NCBI GenBank assembly: GCA_027489035.1
Contig: JAIYAN010000001.1
Span: forward strand, 62,001 to 126,000
Length of the DNA stretch: 64,000 nucleotides
Reading direction: 5' to 3'
Source of the DNA: Chitinophagaceae bacterium
GTDB lineage: Bacteria > Bacteroidota > Bacteroidia > Chitinophagales > Chitinophagaceae
Part shown: one piece after another, positions 33,751 to 44,900 of the stretch
Position numbering within the stretch: position 1 is the first letter of the stretch
Layout of the letters: every line of letters begins with the position of its first letter
Program-made: the position numbers and the translations under genes
Notes under the pieces: generated by a model
Database searches by the model: none
Told to the model about the DNA's origin: nothing
What the model saw: only the letters and a program-made list of their open reading frames with translations

Positions 33751-36186
33751 ATGCCATCAATAATTAACTTTAATATCGTTTATTTTTCCAGGATTGTAAT
33801 GCTTTTTGGGATTTTGGCATTGGCATCATGTGGAAAGCCATTTGTAAAAAATCCGCCTAAAAATCAGTTTTATCTCTACAAAAATAAAATCGAAGTTAAC
33901 GAAGTCAAACTTAGTAAAATAGAAAAAAAAACACTTGAAAGCAGATTGCTCGGTCAACTATCTGACAGCTCAAAAGTAAAGATTACAAAAAAATGGGGAA
34001 TTTTTAAAATACTTAATAATCCAATAAAATACGACACCAACTATACCATTGCAACCTGCGAAAATATGCGTGGTTCATTATTTCATCTAGGTTATTACCA
34101 ATCTGATGTTAGATACCATACGGATACAATTCGTAAAAAAATCACGGTACATTATAACATTTTTCCGGGGAAAACGACCATAATTGAAAGCATCAATTAC
34201 AAATTGAATAAACCCGACCTACAATTATTGATTAATCGTTTTGAAAAAGACAGTTATCTAAAATTAAATCAACCAATTACTAAAGCAGGTGTAATCACTG
34301 AAATTTCAAGGTTGGTAGATAGTTTTAGAAACAATGGCTATTACAAATTCACGGCTTCAGAGTTAAAATTATTGGGGGATACTACTTTAGAAGCGCTTTC
34401 AACTTTAAATAGTGATCCATTTGAGCAGCTTAGATTATTAAACGAGGCGCAACAAAAAAAAGACATACCTACTATTCGATTAACATTTATGTTAAATCCG
34501 AGTTTAGACACAAGCAGAATGAGTCGTTATAAAGTCAACAACATTTTCATTTTTAGTGATTTTAGACCTGGTGACCAATTCGATGATAAAAATTTAAACG
34601 AAATCAAAACGAACAAATTCAACATAAAATACCACGCTCCGCTTTTCAAAACGAAATTAATTGAACAAAATTTACAATTAAAAAAAGGAAGTGTATTTAA
34701 TCAAAATGATTATAATCAAACGATCTTAAACTTTACAAAATCTGGCGTTTGGCAATCGGTAAATATTCAATTGATAGATGTAAAAGACAGTAATAATTTG
34801 GTGGATGTGTACATAGAATTGGCACCTTCAAAAAAGCTGGGTTTTGAAACAGCATTGGAAGTAAGTTATTCAGCAGCTAGCAACACAAGTAATGTGTTGG
34901 CTGGAAACTTGTTTGGGTTATCGGGGAATATTTCTTTGTTAAATAGAAATTTGGCTAGGGAAGCCATACGAATGACGCATAATATCAGAGCTGGTATTGA
35001 ATTCAATAACAATTCTGGTGCAAAAAACAGATTGATTAATTCAAATGAAATTGGATACTCTAATTCTACATCGTTTCCAAGATTAATCTATCCGGGCATT
35101 CCTAATTTATTTAATAAAAAATCGGCTTATAATAACGGCGAAACATTTATCAATCTTGGTATTGCTTATAATACACGACTTAATCTATTTAATTTAAGAA
35201 CCATCAATGCAGGTTTGGGTTGGACTGGCACAAACAAAAAAAATTGGAAATGGGTATGGGCACCTTTAAACATCGGATACAGTAATTTGCTAAACCCAAG
35301 TGATAGTTTTAGGAAAATCTTAAGTGAAAACCCATTTTTAAACTATTCTTATAATACTGCATTGGTAAATGGCATGCGTGTTAGTTTTTCAAAAACCATG
35401 AATCATTTTGCCCATCCAAATTCTTTATCAAAGGAAATGACCATATTGATGAACACAGAAGAATCGGGATTAACATGGGGATTAATTCCATTGTTCAATA
35501 AAATAAAGCGTAGATATATAAAAACAGATTTCGAAATAAAACATACTATTGTTTATTCAAAATCAACTTTAGCCATGCGTGGTTTCCTAGGCGTTGGGGT
35601 TCCATTGTTGGGTTCGGATACAAACAAAACACTTCCATTTTTCAAACAATATTTTGGGGGCGGCAGCAACAGTTTAAGGGCTTGGCCAGTGCGCGGGATT
35701 GGGCCAGGTGGCAGACCATTAATACCCTATTCTTCAAATAAAACTGTTTTTAACGACCGAACAGGCGATATGCAATTGGAAGCGAATATCGAATACCGTT
35801 ATGATATCGCAAGAATTATTCCTAACACGTTAACCCTTCGTGGTGCTGTATTTACAGACATTGGAAACATTTGGAACATCAGAAGCACTAAAGCAATTGG
35901 AGTTACAGACAGTACTCAATTTAATTTAAAAACATTTTATCAGCAGTTGGGTGTAGCTGCAGGAACCGGACTTCGCTTGGATTTTAATTACATTGTATTA
36001 AGATTGGATTTCGGATTTAGATTTAAACGACCAGAGTTTTATTACAACAATGACGGTTGGAGAATGCCGGATATTGGTTTTAATGATTTGTTGAAAAAAT
36101 TATTTACTAGAGGTGATAATGACGAGTATAAAAAATGGCGTTATGAGAATTTCAATTTCACCATTGGGATTGGCTACTCCTTTTGA
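33751..36186 (+). CDS. tamL: TamL-type lipidated Omp85/BamA-family protein
   Basis: An 811-residue outer-membrane protein. The signal peptide ends in a lipobox (GILALAS-C at residue 27), unusual for Omp85 proteins in general but the mark of Bacteroidota TamL. POTRA-like repeats follow (residues 110-380: HYNIFPGKTTIIESINY, GVITEISRLVDSFRNNGYY, KLIEQNLQLKKGSVFNQNDYNQTI). A 16-stranded-type barrel carries FFGGGSNSLRAWPVRGIGPGG and ends in FNFTIGIGYSF with a terminal Phe. TamL works with TamB in envelope assembly. No tamB gene is in the window. An internal ATG at 33799 is an alternative start. Confidence 0.9.
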   Translation: MPSIINFNIVYFSRIVMLFGILALASCGKPFVKNPPKNQFYLYKNKIEVNEVKLSKIEKKTLESRLLGQLSDSSKVKITKKWGIFKILNNPIKYDTNYTIATCENMRGSLFHLGYYQSDVRYHTDTIRKKITVHYNIFPGKTTIIESINYKLNKPDLQLLINRFEKDSYLKLNQPITKAGVITEISRLVDSFRNNGYYKFTASELKLLGDTTLEALSTLNSDPFEQLRLLNEAQQKKDIPTIRLTFMLNPSLDTSRMSRYKVNNIFIFSDFRPGDQFDDKNLNEIKTNKFNIKYHAPLFKTKLIEQNLQLKKGSVFNQNDYNQTILNFTKSGVWQSVNIQLIDVKDSNNLVDVYIELAPSKKLGFETALEVSYSAASNTSNVLAGNLFGLSGNISLLNRNLAREAIRMTHNIRAGIEFNNNSGAKNRLINSNEIGYSNSTSFPRLIYPGIPNLFNKKSAYNNGETFINLGIAYNTRLNLFNLRTINAGLGWTGTNKKNWKWVWAPLNIGYSNLLNPSDSFRKILSENPFLNYSYNTALVNGMRVSFSKTMNHFAHPNSLSKEMTILMNTEESGLTWGLIPLFNKIKRRYIKTDFEIKHTIVYSKSTLAMRGFLGVGVPLLGSDTNKTLPFFKQYFGGGSNSLRAWPVRGIGPGGRPLIPYSSNKTVFNDRTGDMQLEANIEYRYDIARIIPNTLTLRGAVFTDIGNIWNIRSTKAIGVTDSTQFNLKTFYQQLGVAAGTGLRLDFNYIVLRLDFGFRFKRPEFYYNNDGWRMPDIGFNDLLKKLFTRGDNDEYKKWRYENFNFTIGIGYSF

Positions 36187-36198
36187 TGAAAAGTCGTT

Positions 36199-36996
36199 TT
36201 AATCGACAGGTTTGTCTTTTTGCATTTCCTCAATCATATCCAAAAATCCATCCATAAAAATCGCATCTTTCACATCAAAATTTCCAATGGTGGTTCTTCT
36301 TAAAGCACTTAAATATGCACCACATCCAAGTGCTTGACCAAAATCGTGCGCCAAGCTTCGGATATAGGTACCCGTTGAACATTCGATTTTAAAATGAATT
36401 AATGGTAATTCGATTGACGTGATTTCGAATTGTGCAATATGAATTTTCCGAGGTAATAAATCTACATCTTCTCCCCTACGTGCCAATTCGTACATGGCTA
36501 CACCTTGCTTTTTAATGGCAGAATACATTGGCGGCACTTGATCAATTTCACCGATGAATGATTTTGTTGCATTTAATATTTCTTCTGAAGTAAGATGTCC
36601 AAAATCTTTCGGCGATTCGGGCAAACTTTCCAAGTCGTATGTTGGCGTTATGGCTCCGAGTGTAAAACTACCGGTGTACACTTTTGGCAAAGCCATAAAT
36701 TCATTAATCTTCTTTGTAAATTTTCCTGTACAAATAATCAACAACCCTGTAGCCAGAGGATCTAAGGTTCCCGCATGACCAACCTTTCTAACTTTTAAAT
36801 AACTGCGGATGCTTTTAACCACATCAAAAGAAGTCCAATGCATGGTTTTATCAATCAACAACACTTTGCCATCTTCGAACGCGGCTAATGTCTCGGGATT
36901 AATCTTTACAAATGCACGTTTAGGGACATTTGAATCAGTAGTTGCAGATTCATTTCTGGCATTAAATTTAGATCGGTAACTTCCTTTATTATTCAA
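36199..36996 (-). CDS. truB: tRNA pseudouridine(55) synthase
   Basis: Converts U55 of the tRNA T-loop to pseudouridine. The catalytic Asp is in VGHAGTLDPLATGLLIICTG; other TruB blocks are LLIDKTMHWTSFDVVKSIR, QVPPMYSAIKKQGVAMYELAR and CSTGTYIRSLAHDFGQALG. At 265 residues it has a basic unconserved N-terminal tail of about 40 residues and lacks the C-terminal PUA-like domain of E. coli TruB, common in this phylum. It is downstream of proS by 17 bp on the same strand. Confidence 0.96.
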   Translation of the reverse strand: MNNKGSYRSKFNARNESATTDSNVPKRAFVKINPETLAAFEDGKVLLIDKTMHWTSFDVVKSIRSYLKVRKVGHAGTLDPLATGLLIICTGKFTKKINEFMALPKVYTGSFTLGAITPTYDLESLPESPKDFGHLTSEEILNATKSFIGEIDQVPPMYSAIKKQGVAMYELARRGEDVDLLPRKIHIAQFEITSIELPLIHFKIECSTGTYIRSLAHDFGQALGCGAYLSALRRTTIGNFDVKDAIFMDGFLDMIEEMQKDKPVD

Positions 36997-37013
36997 AACA
37001 AATTTTTAATACA

Positions 37014-38492
37014 TTAATAAGCCCTAGCAAATAAAACCCTTTGTGTGCTTGGATTACCGGTTAATATACACTTTCCATTTTCTTGTTTATTATCAAGCGG
37101 AATACAACGAATGGTAGCTTTTGTTTGCTCTTTAATTTTATCTTCCGTTTCACTGGTACCATCCCAATGCGCCGAGACAAACCCTGATTTAGTATCTAAA
37201 ATCTCTACAAATTCATCCCAAGAATTTACTTCACGGATATTTTCATTTCTAAACGCAAGCGCTTTATTGAAAATTTGTTGTTGAATTTCTTCCAACAATT
37301 GTAAGATATGTAATGCCAAGCCTTCAAAAGAAACCGTTGATTTTTCTTTGGTATCACGACGAGCCAATTCAACTACATTATTTTCGATATCTCTTAAGCC
37401 CATGGCTACTCTAACTGGAACACCTTTTAATTCATACTCTGCGAATTTCCAACCTGGACGGGCATTTTCACTATTGTCGTATTTTACAGAAATTCCCAAT
37501 GCTTTTAAATCTTTAATTAATGACGCAACTTTTTCATCAATGATTGGTTTGCTTTCTTCGCCTTTATAAATAGGCACAATAACCACTTGCAACGGTGCGA
37601 TACGTGGAGGCATAATTAATCCTTGATCATCGCTATGCGCCATAATTAATGCGCCAATTAATCTTGTAGAAACGCCCCAACTTGTAGCCCAAACAAATTC
37701 TTTTTTATTTTCTTTATTTAAGAATTGAACATCAAATGCTTTTGCGAAATTTTGTCCAAGAAAATGTGAAGTTCCCGCCTGAAGCGCTTTACCATCTTGC
37801 ATTAAAGCCTCAATGCAGTAAGTATCTTCAGCACCAGCAAAACGTTCGTTTGCTGTTTTAACCCCTTTGATTACAGGAACTGCCATATAATGTTCTACAA
37901 ATTCGGCATATACATCCAACATTTTTGTTGTTTCTTCAATGGCTTCCTCTTTTGTAGCATGAGCGGTATGACCTTCTTGCCATAAAAACTCTGCAGTACG
38001 CAAAAATAATCTTGTACGCATTTCCCAGCGAACCACATTTGCCCATTGGTTGATTAACAATGGTAAATCGCGATAAGATTGAATCCATCCTTTATACGTG
38101 TTCCAAATAATGGCTTCACTCGTAGGACGAATAACCAACTCTTCTTCAAGTTTTGCCTCAGGATCTACGATTAATTTGCCTTTATTATTGGGGTCATTTT
38201 TTAAACGATAATGGGTAACCACCGCACATTCTTTTGCAAAGCCTTCCGCATTTTTTTCTTCTGCTTCAAACAGGCTTTTCGGAACAAACAATGGAAAGTA
38301 AGCATTAACATGCCCTGTAGCCTTAAACATTTTATCCAATTGATCGCGCATGTTTTCCCACAAGGCATAACCATAAGGCTTTATAACCATGCAACCCCTA
38401 ACAGATGAATGATCGGCCAGCTCACCTTTTATCACTAAGTCATTGTACCATTGAGAATAATCCGCTTCTCTCGTTGTTATTTCTTTACTCAT
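37014..38492 (-). CDS. proS: Proline-tRNA ligase (ProS type 3)
   Basis: Charges tRNA-Pro. The 492-residue enzyme has class II motif 2 ([20 protein letters not shown]) and motif 3 ([22 protein letters not shown]), the [13 protein letters not shown] proline-site segment, a C-terminal anticodon domain ([11 protein letters not shown]...[12 protein letters not shown]) and a final zinc-binding-like tail ending ARAY. It lacks the editing insert of E. coli-type ProS, so it is the archaeal/eukaryotic-like form usual in Bacteroidota. First gene of a proS-truB pair. Confidence 0.97.
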   Translation of the reverse strand: MSKEITTREADYSQWYNDLVIKGELADHSSVRGCMVIKPYGYALWENMRDQLDKMFKATGHVNAYFPLFVPKSLFEAEEKNAEGFAKECAVVTHYRLKNDPNNKGKLIVDPEAKLEEELVIRPTSEAIIWNTYKGWIQSYRDLPLLINQWANVVRWEMRTRLFLRTAEFLWQEGHTAHATKEEAIEETTKMLDVYAEFVEHYMAVPVIKGVKTANERFAGAEDTYCIEALMQDGKALQAGTSHFLGQNFAKAFDVQFLNKENKKEFVWATSWGVSTRLIGALIMAHSDDQGLIMPPRIAPLQVVIVPIYKGEESKPIIDEKVASLIKDLKALGISVKYDNSENARPGWKFAEYELKGVPVRVAMGLRDIENNVVELARRDTKEKSTVSFEGLALHILQLLEEIQQQIFNKALAFRNENIREVNSWDEFVEILDTKSGFVSAHWDGTSETEDKIKEQTKATIRCIPLDNKQENGKCILTGNPSTQRVLFARAY

Positions 38493-38655
38493 TTTTAGAT
38501 TGTAAATATTTTAAATTAATACTTTTAAAACCCATTAAATTAACATAATCAACACAAAAATTATGCTTTCAACATTTAGATTTGCATAGAAATTTCATTT
38601 CAATAATCGCACAAAAGTAATAACTTCAATTAACAATCCTTTTAAACTTGAAATT

Positions 38656-39246
38656 ATGCGCTTAAATTTTTTATTATTTACATGTTTAAGTTTCTGTTTA
38701 ATCAGCTGCAACAATACTTACAAATTAACACAAACTCCGGATGATGTGTATTATTCGCCAGTTCGCGAAATGAATGATTTAGTGGATAAAGAAGATAAAA
38801 ATTCAGAAAATTCGGACAATCGAGAAATTACCATGAGTAGATATGACAGCAGATGGAGATCAATAAATGGAAATTACGATTACAGTTATAGTCCTTACGC
38901 TTATGGATATGGATACGGTTATTATTACAACCCTTACTATTATGCTTATCCGATTTATAACAATGGCTTAAATTTCTCAACAACCAATTCAACACCTCGA
39001 ACTACCAATTTATCAAGTTATCAGTTTAACAATACAAACACGGTAAACCCTAAATATAATACAGGTCCAGTTAAATATAAAAGCTCAACAAGATCATACA
39101 ATAACAGCAACTCGATTGGCAATACAAGAGAATACATTTCTCCAAATAACAATTCAACCAATAATAATACCAGAAGTTATACGCCTTCATCAAGTTCTTC
39201 ATCTGGTTCGGGGAATACGATATCTCGACCAACGAGGGGTAATTAA
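38656..39246 (+). CDS. Low-complexity Tyr/Asn/Ser-rich lipoprotein
   Basis: A 196-residue protein with a lipoprotein signal (MRLNFLLFTCLSFCLIS-C). The mature protein starts NNTYKLTQTPDDVYYSP, then has a Tyr/Gly tract (YSPYAYGYGYGYYYNPYYYA), then Asn/Thr/Ser repeats (NNSNSIGNTREY, NNNSTNNNTRSY, SSSSSSGSG). The TPDDVYYSP opening and low-complexity tail match small uncharacterised Bacteroidota lipoproteins. Probably exposed in the envelope; no function assigned. It precedes the FadL-like gene by 93 bp. Confidence 0.8.
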   Translation: MRLNFLLFTCLSFCLISCNNTYKLTQTPDDVYYSPVREMNDLVDKEDKNSENSDNREITMSRYDSRWRSINGNYDYSYSPYAYGYGYGYYYNPYYYAYPIYNNGLNFSTTNSTPRTTNLSSYQFNNTNTVNPKYNTGPVKYKSSTRSYNNSNSIGNTREYISPNNNSTNNNTRSYTPSSSSSSGSGNTISRPTRGN

Positions 39247-39322
39247 ATTAAAAAGTAAAAATTTAAAAGTAAAAAGTAAAAATTGTTGATCACCATTTTT
39301 TGAATTTTCACTTTTAATTTTT
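39245..39322. repeat. GTAAAAA repeat module upstream of the FadL-like gene
   Basis: AAAAAGTAAAAATTTAAAAGTAAAAAGTAAAAATTGTTGAT followed by CACCATTTTTTGAATTTTCAC. Its reverse complement closely follows the order of words at 6926-6960 (AAAATTCAAAAAAAGTGAATTAACGATTTTTTAC). It lies 18-95 bp upstream of the ATG at 39340. Confidence 0.7.
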
Positions 39323-39339
39323 GTCTTAAACATTGATTT

Positions 39340-40884
39340 ATGAAAAAATATCTGATTTATATTTTTATCCTTTTTTGCAACAAATCAATAGCTCAAGTTC
39401 CTGAAGATGCCATTCGATATAGTTGGCAACCTTTAAATGGTTCGGCAAGATTTATGGCTACTGGTGGTGTAATGGGTTCTTTGGGTGGAGAAATTACTGC
39501 AGCTTATGTAAATCCTGCAGGATTGGGACTTTTTAAAACGGGCGAATTTGTTTTTTCTCCATTTTACAAACAGACAAAAAACAAAACCAATTTTAGATCA
39601 AGTTCTACCGAATCTGAAAAAAATGCTTTACAATTTGGGCCTATGGGAGTAATTGTAGGAATACCTCATTTAAACAGTTCTATAAATAGCAGTTCAATCA
39701 CATTTGCTTTTAATAAAAATGCCAGTTTCAATAACTATTTACGTTACAGCGGAATGAATAATTATAGTTCTTTCAGCGAGCAATTTGCTGAAGAATTTGC
39801 AAAAAGCAATTTGAGTATAAATGATGTGTTGTCCAGCAATTCAACATTACCATACACTTCAGCACCCGCATTGTACACTTATTTGATGGATACGGTAACT
39901 GTAAATGGAATGGTACAAATAAAAACGGCACCAGAATATTTACTCGATTCTGGCGTAGCATTAATGCAGGACATGCAAAAAACAACAAATGGCGGGATCT
40001 ATGAATTTGCCATTAGCTATGCCTCTAATTATGAAGAAAAATGGCTTTATGGTGTAACCCTTGGCATCCCCATTATTAATTACAAAAGCAATACCATTTT
40101 TACAGAATCCGACGTATCGGGCGACACATCAAATGGGTTTAATTCTTTTACTTATTCCGACAATTTCGAAACTTATGGCACCGGCATGAATTTAAAATTG
40201 GGTGTAATATATCGACCAAAACCATACATTAGATTGGGCTTAGCTGTTCATACACCTAATTTTATGACGTTGAAGGATACTCGAACAACAACTTTAACAA
40301 CGGCATTGGAAAACCCAATAGAGACCTACACTATAAGCTCAACCACATTTACAAACGACAAGCCAGGGGAAAGCCAATACATTTTCAACATGCCATGGAA
40401 AGCGATCATCAGCGGGTCTTATGTTTTTAGAGAAATAGAAAATGTAAAAAAACAACGTGCATTTATTTCTGCCGACCTTGAATACATTCGTCATAGGGCA
40501 AGTCGCTTTTTTAGCAACAATGAAAATCCGAGCAAAAGTGAAACTGGTTATTATGACCAGTTAAATAAAGTTGTTAAAAATGAATACAAAAGCGTTGTAA
40601 ATTTCAGAGTTGGCGGCGAATTGAAATTCAATGTAATGATGTGCAGACTTGGATTTGCGTATTATTCAAACCCTTATAAAGATTTGGCATTCAAAGCAAA
40701 CAATATGCGTGTTAGTGGAGGAATAGGATATCGAAATAATGGATATTTCATCGATTTAACTTATGTACATTCTGTAAAAAAAGATGTAGATATACCCTAT
40801 CGTTTATCCGACCGTGCAAATACATTTGCCAATACCACACAAACCCTTGGAAGTATTTACGCCACATTTGGTTTGAAATTTTAA
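39340..40884 (+). CDS. OmpP1/FadL-family outer-membrane barrel
   Basis: A 514-residue protein with a signal peptide (MKKYLIYIFILFCNKSIA, cut before QVPED). The opening SARFMATGGVMGSLGGE..AAYVNPAGLGLFKTGEF is the hallmark of the FadL/TodX-like family in Bacteroidota, and the rest is alternating aromatic beta-strands ending LGSIYATFGLKF with a terminal Phe. It likely forms a 14-stranded channel for hydrophobic compounds; the substrate is unknown. It is monocistronic, or co-transcribed with the lipoprotein before it. Confidence 0.87.
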   Translation: MKKYLIYIFILFCNKSIAQVPEDAIRYSWQPLNGSARFMATGGVMGSLGGEITAAYVNPAGLGLFKTGEFVFSPFYKQTKNKTNFRSSSTESEKNALQFGPMGVIVGIPHLNSSINSSSITFAFNKNASFNNYLRYSGMNNYSSFSEQFAEEFAKSNLSINDVLSSNSTLPYTSAPALYTYLMDTVTVNGMVQIKTAPEYLLDSGVALMQDMQKTTNGGIYEFAISYASNYEEKWLYGVTLGIPIINYKSNTIFTESDVSGDTSNGFNSFTYSDNFETYGTGMNLKLGVIYRPKPYIRLGLAVHTPNFMTLKDTRTTTLTTALENPIETYTISSTTFTNDKPGESQYIFNMPWKAIISGSYVFREIENVKKQRAFISADLEYIRHRASRFFSNNENPSKSETGYYDQLNKVVKNEYKSVVNFRVGGELKFNVMMCRLGFAYYSNPYKDLAFKANNMRVSGGIGYRNNGYFIDLTYVHSVKKDVDIPYRLSDRANTFANTTQTLGSIYATFGLKF

Positions 40885-40889
40885 AACAA

Positions 40890-41774
40890 TCAGATTTTAG
40901 AAAGTAACATTTTAAAATCAGGCTGAATCCAAATTGTAGATTCATCCTTTTTAAACCAAGTCATTTGTCGCTTTGCATAATGACGACTGTTTTGTTTGAT
41001 CATGTTCACCGCTTCATCCAAAGATTGATTACCATTTATAAATTCGAAAAGCTCGGTATAACCAACCGTTTGAAGTGCATTCAACTTACTGTAAGGCATT
41101 AGCGATTCAACTTCTTTCAACAACCCTGCTTGCATCATTAGATCCACACGTAAATTAATCCTTTCGTACAATACGGGACGCGGCAACTCCAAACCCAATT
41201 TTATAATTTTAAAATTTCTAACTTTTTTTTGTTGAGATTGAAAGGACAAAATGGACTTCCCTGTTGACTCAATTACTTCGAGTGCGCGCATCATACGTTG
41301 GGGGTTTTTCATTTCTCCTGATTTTGCAAAATCTGCATCTTTTTGAATTAATGATTCGGTAAGCCAATCTATGCCCAACAATTCGTATTGTTGAATAATT
41401 GCATTTCTGATATCGAGAGCAACGGGCGGAATGGGATCTAGCCCAGAACAAAACGCTTTTATGTACAATCCTGTTCCTCCAACTAAAACCGCTATATCAT
41501 TATTTTGAAAAATAGTATCAATTGAATCTAACGCATATTTTTCAAAATCAACAGCCGTAACAGATTCGTGTATAGAATGAGAGTTAATGAAATGATGCTT
41601 TACTTTTAACAGATCTGATTCATCTGGTTTGGCTACGCCAATATTTAACTCTTTATAACATTGCCGACTATCCGCAGAAATTATTTCTGTTCCAAAATGT
41701 GAAGCCAATTCCACTGCTACTGATGTTTTACCAACAGCTGTAGGTCCAGAAATAACAATGCATGTTTTTTGCAT
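40890..41774 (-). CDS. miaA: tRNA dimethylallyltransferase
   Basis: Adds a dimethylallyl group to N6 of A37 in tRNAs reading UNN codons. The N-terminal P-loop ISGPTAVGKTSVAVELA, the catalytic-Asp block IISADSRQCYKELNIG, LVGGTGLYIKAFCSG, NPQRMMRALEVIE and QNSRHYAKRQMTWFKKDE are all present. The length of 294 residues is normal. Together with sua5 and truB this window carries three independent tRNA-modification genes. Confidence 0.97.
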   Translation of the reverse strand: MQKTCIVISGPTAVGKTSVAVELASHFGTEIISADSRQCYKELNIGVAKPDESDLLKVKHHFINSHSIHESVTAVDFEKYALDSIDTIFQNNDIAVLVGGTGLYIKAFCSGLDPIPPVALDIRNAIIQQYELLGIDWLTESLIQKDADFAKSGEMKNPQRMMRALEVIESTGKSILSFQSQQKKVRNFKIIKLGLELPRPVLYERINLRVDLMMQAGLLKEVESLMPYSKLNALQTVGYTELFEFINGNQSLDEAVNMIKQNSRHYAKRQMTWFKKDESTIWIQPDFKMLLSKI

Positions 41775-41960
41775 AAATAGAGTTATATAAATGAAGATTC
41801 GCTAAAATCTACATTTTTGAATTATAAAATTAAACTTTCCAAGTAGGAATTAACGTAAAATTTAAACTCTTTAAAATCAATAATTTAAAATACTGCACAA
41901 CTACAACATTGATTTTTGAATTTCTACGTATTTAATGTAAAAAATAAAACCAAACATAAG

Positions 41961-41968
41961 TATATTTG
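41961..41968 (+). promoter_or_regulatory. Possible -7 box TATATTTG for the DUF2723 gene
   Basis: Exact TAnnTTTG match 20 bp upstream of the ATG at 41989. No good -33 TTTG at normal spacing. Confidence 0.4.
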
Positions 41969-41988
41969 TCACTACTTAAATAACACTT

Positions 41989-44900
41989 ATGCAATTCAAA
42001 AAAATCAACACGATTACAGGATGGGCGGTATGTATCGTTGCCTGTGCCGTTTATTTAATGACTATGGAAGCCTCAGGCAGCCTTTGGGACTGTGGTGAGT
42101 TTGCGTCAAGCGCTTATAAACTTCAAATTCCACATCCCCCTGGGGCACCTTTATTTGTGTTAATAGGACGTTTATTTATGATTCCTTTCGACCCTCAACA
42201 TGCGGCAACTGGAATTAACACCATGAGTGCATTAGCAAGTGGTTTTACCATATTGTTTTTGTTTTGGTCTATAACGCATTTCGCAAAAAAAATTGTACAG
42301 AAAGACGGAACAGAAATGGACAACGGGAAAATTATCGCGGTTATGTCAGCTGGTATCGTAGGTGCACTTGCTTATACTTTTTCTGATTCATTTTGGTATA
42401 GTGCTGTAGAGGGTGAAGTTTATGCGCTATCATCTTTCTTTACCGCAATCGTTTTCTGGGCAATGTTGAAATGGGAACAAGCAGTTACCGACGAGCAAGC
42501 AGAGGGTATTAAAGGTCATTTTACCAAAGCTGATCGTTGGATTATTTTGATTTTCTATCTAATGGGACTTTCAATTGGGGTGCATTTATTGAATCTATTA
42601 ACCATCCCTGCAATTGTAGTAATTTATTATTTTAAAAGGTATAAAGCAACCACTTGGGGAACTGTAGGTGCTTTTTTATTAGGCTGTATCATTACAGGAG
42701 TTGTTCAAAAAGCAGTTATCCAATGGAGCATTTCTGGTGCTGGAAATATGGACATCATGTTTGTAAACAATTTCGGACTTCCATATTTTAGTGGATTTGC
42801 ATTCTTTTTTGTTTTGCTTGCAGGCTTAATCTTCTTCGGATTAAGAATTGCAGTTAAAAATAATTGGAACTTTTTAAGACTTGGATTATGGTCATTTACA
42901 TTTATGATTTTGGGATATTCAACATATTTTACAACTTTAGTTAGAAGTAATGCAGATCCAAGTGTAGATATGTATAATGTAGACAATCCGGTGAGTTTGG
43001 TTGGATATGTAAGTCGTGAGCAATATGGAGATTGGCCAATTCTTTACGGACAAGATTTTACTGCAAAACCTATTGGTTTGAATAAAAGTGAAACTTATAT
43101 AAAATCAAATGGGAAATACGAAAAAAACGGCAAGAATGCTGAGTATATTTTCGATCCTCAAGACAAGCATTTATTCCCAAGAATGTGGGATCAACAGAAT
43201 GAACAAGGACATGTTGATTATTATACCTCATGGATAAATTCTTTTAGCCAAGACGATCCAATAGAAAGAGGTTCAGACGGTACATGGAACAGAAATCCAA
43301 CCATGTTGGAAAACATTGGCTTCTTTGTTAGCTACCAATTTAATTGGATGTATTTCAGATATTTCATGTGGAATTTTTCTGGAAAACAAAATGATGTACA
43401 AGGGGTAAATATGGGTAATGTAAGAGATGGAAATTGGAAAACAGGTATTTCATTTTACGATGAAGCTCGTTTAGGCAATCAAAAATCATTACCAGATACA
43501 TTGAAAAACAATAAGGCAAACAATAATTTGTATATGTTGCCTTTTATTTTGGGAATACTGGGCATTATTTATCAAGTTAAAAAAGACAAGAATGATGCAC
43601 TTGTAACTACACTTCTTTTCTTCTTCACAGGAATAGCGATTATTATATACTTAAATCAAGCTGGAAATCAACCACGTGAACGTGATTATGCTTTTGTAGG
43701 TTCTTTCTATGCATTTGCCATTTGGATTGGATTGGGCGTTTTATTTGTTAGAGAACTTTTGATTGCACCCTTAAAAAATAGTCAAATGGCTAGTTTGATT
43801 TCAGGAGCAGCTTGTATAATGGCTGTGCCTGTATTAATGGCTAGTCAAGAATGGGATGACCATGATAGAAGTCAAAAAACAATTGCAAGTGACTTGGCTA
43901 AAAACTATTTAGAAAGTTGTGCGCCAAATTCCATCCTCATAACTTTTGGCGACAATGATACTTATCCACTTTGGTATGCGCAGGAAGTTGAAGGCATAAG
44001 AAAAGATATTCGTGTAATCAACAGTAGCTTATTGGGAACAGATTGGTATATCAATCAATTGCGTTATAAAGTAAACGAAAGCGATCCAATAGATGTAATT
44101 TGGTCAGCAGAACAAATTGATGGCCCTAAAAGAGATGGAATATATTATAATCCTATACCAGGAAACGATCCAAATCAATCAATGGATTTGTACACCATGA
44201 TGAAAGATTATGCAGGATCTGATGATGAATCTAAAGTTGAAATATCAGACGGAGAAACCATAAACACTTTCCCTAGTCAAAATGTATTCATCCCTGTTGA
44301 TTCTCAAATTGTTTACAAAAATGGCACGGTAAATTCAGCTGATAGAATTGTAAATAGAGTATCATTTAAAATCAACAAAAACGCTCTTAGCAAAGGAGAA
44401 TCAGCTATTTTAAATATCATTGCTGCTAATAATTGGAAACGCCCCATTTATTTCACATCACCATGGGGAGAATTGGGATTTGAAAATTATTTACGTCAAG
44501 ATGGAATGACCTATCGTTTGGTACCTATTGACAATAAAGGAACTGGTACACAAGCCAATGCTGATTGGGTTATGGATAAAATGATGAACAAGTTTTCATT
44601 CAGTAAAGCACCAAAAGGAGCTGTATATTATGATGAAGAAAATCGTCGTCATTTAAATAGTATTCGTTTGGCTTATGCACAAGCTGCTGGTTCATTGGCA
44701 GATCAAAACAGAAAAGATGATGCGAAAAAATTGCTCCACAAATGTGATTCAATGCTTGGACAAGATGTTCATCCATATGCCATGCCTGGACGCTACCAAC
44801 AACATAATCAAATTTCAATGCAAATGCTCTACGCATGTTACAAATCAGACGAAATAACTTTGGCTGAAAAAATCAGCAATTTGCTAAAAAAAGACATGGA

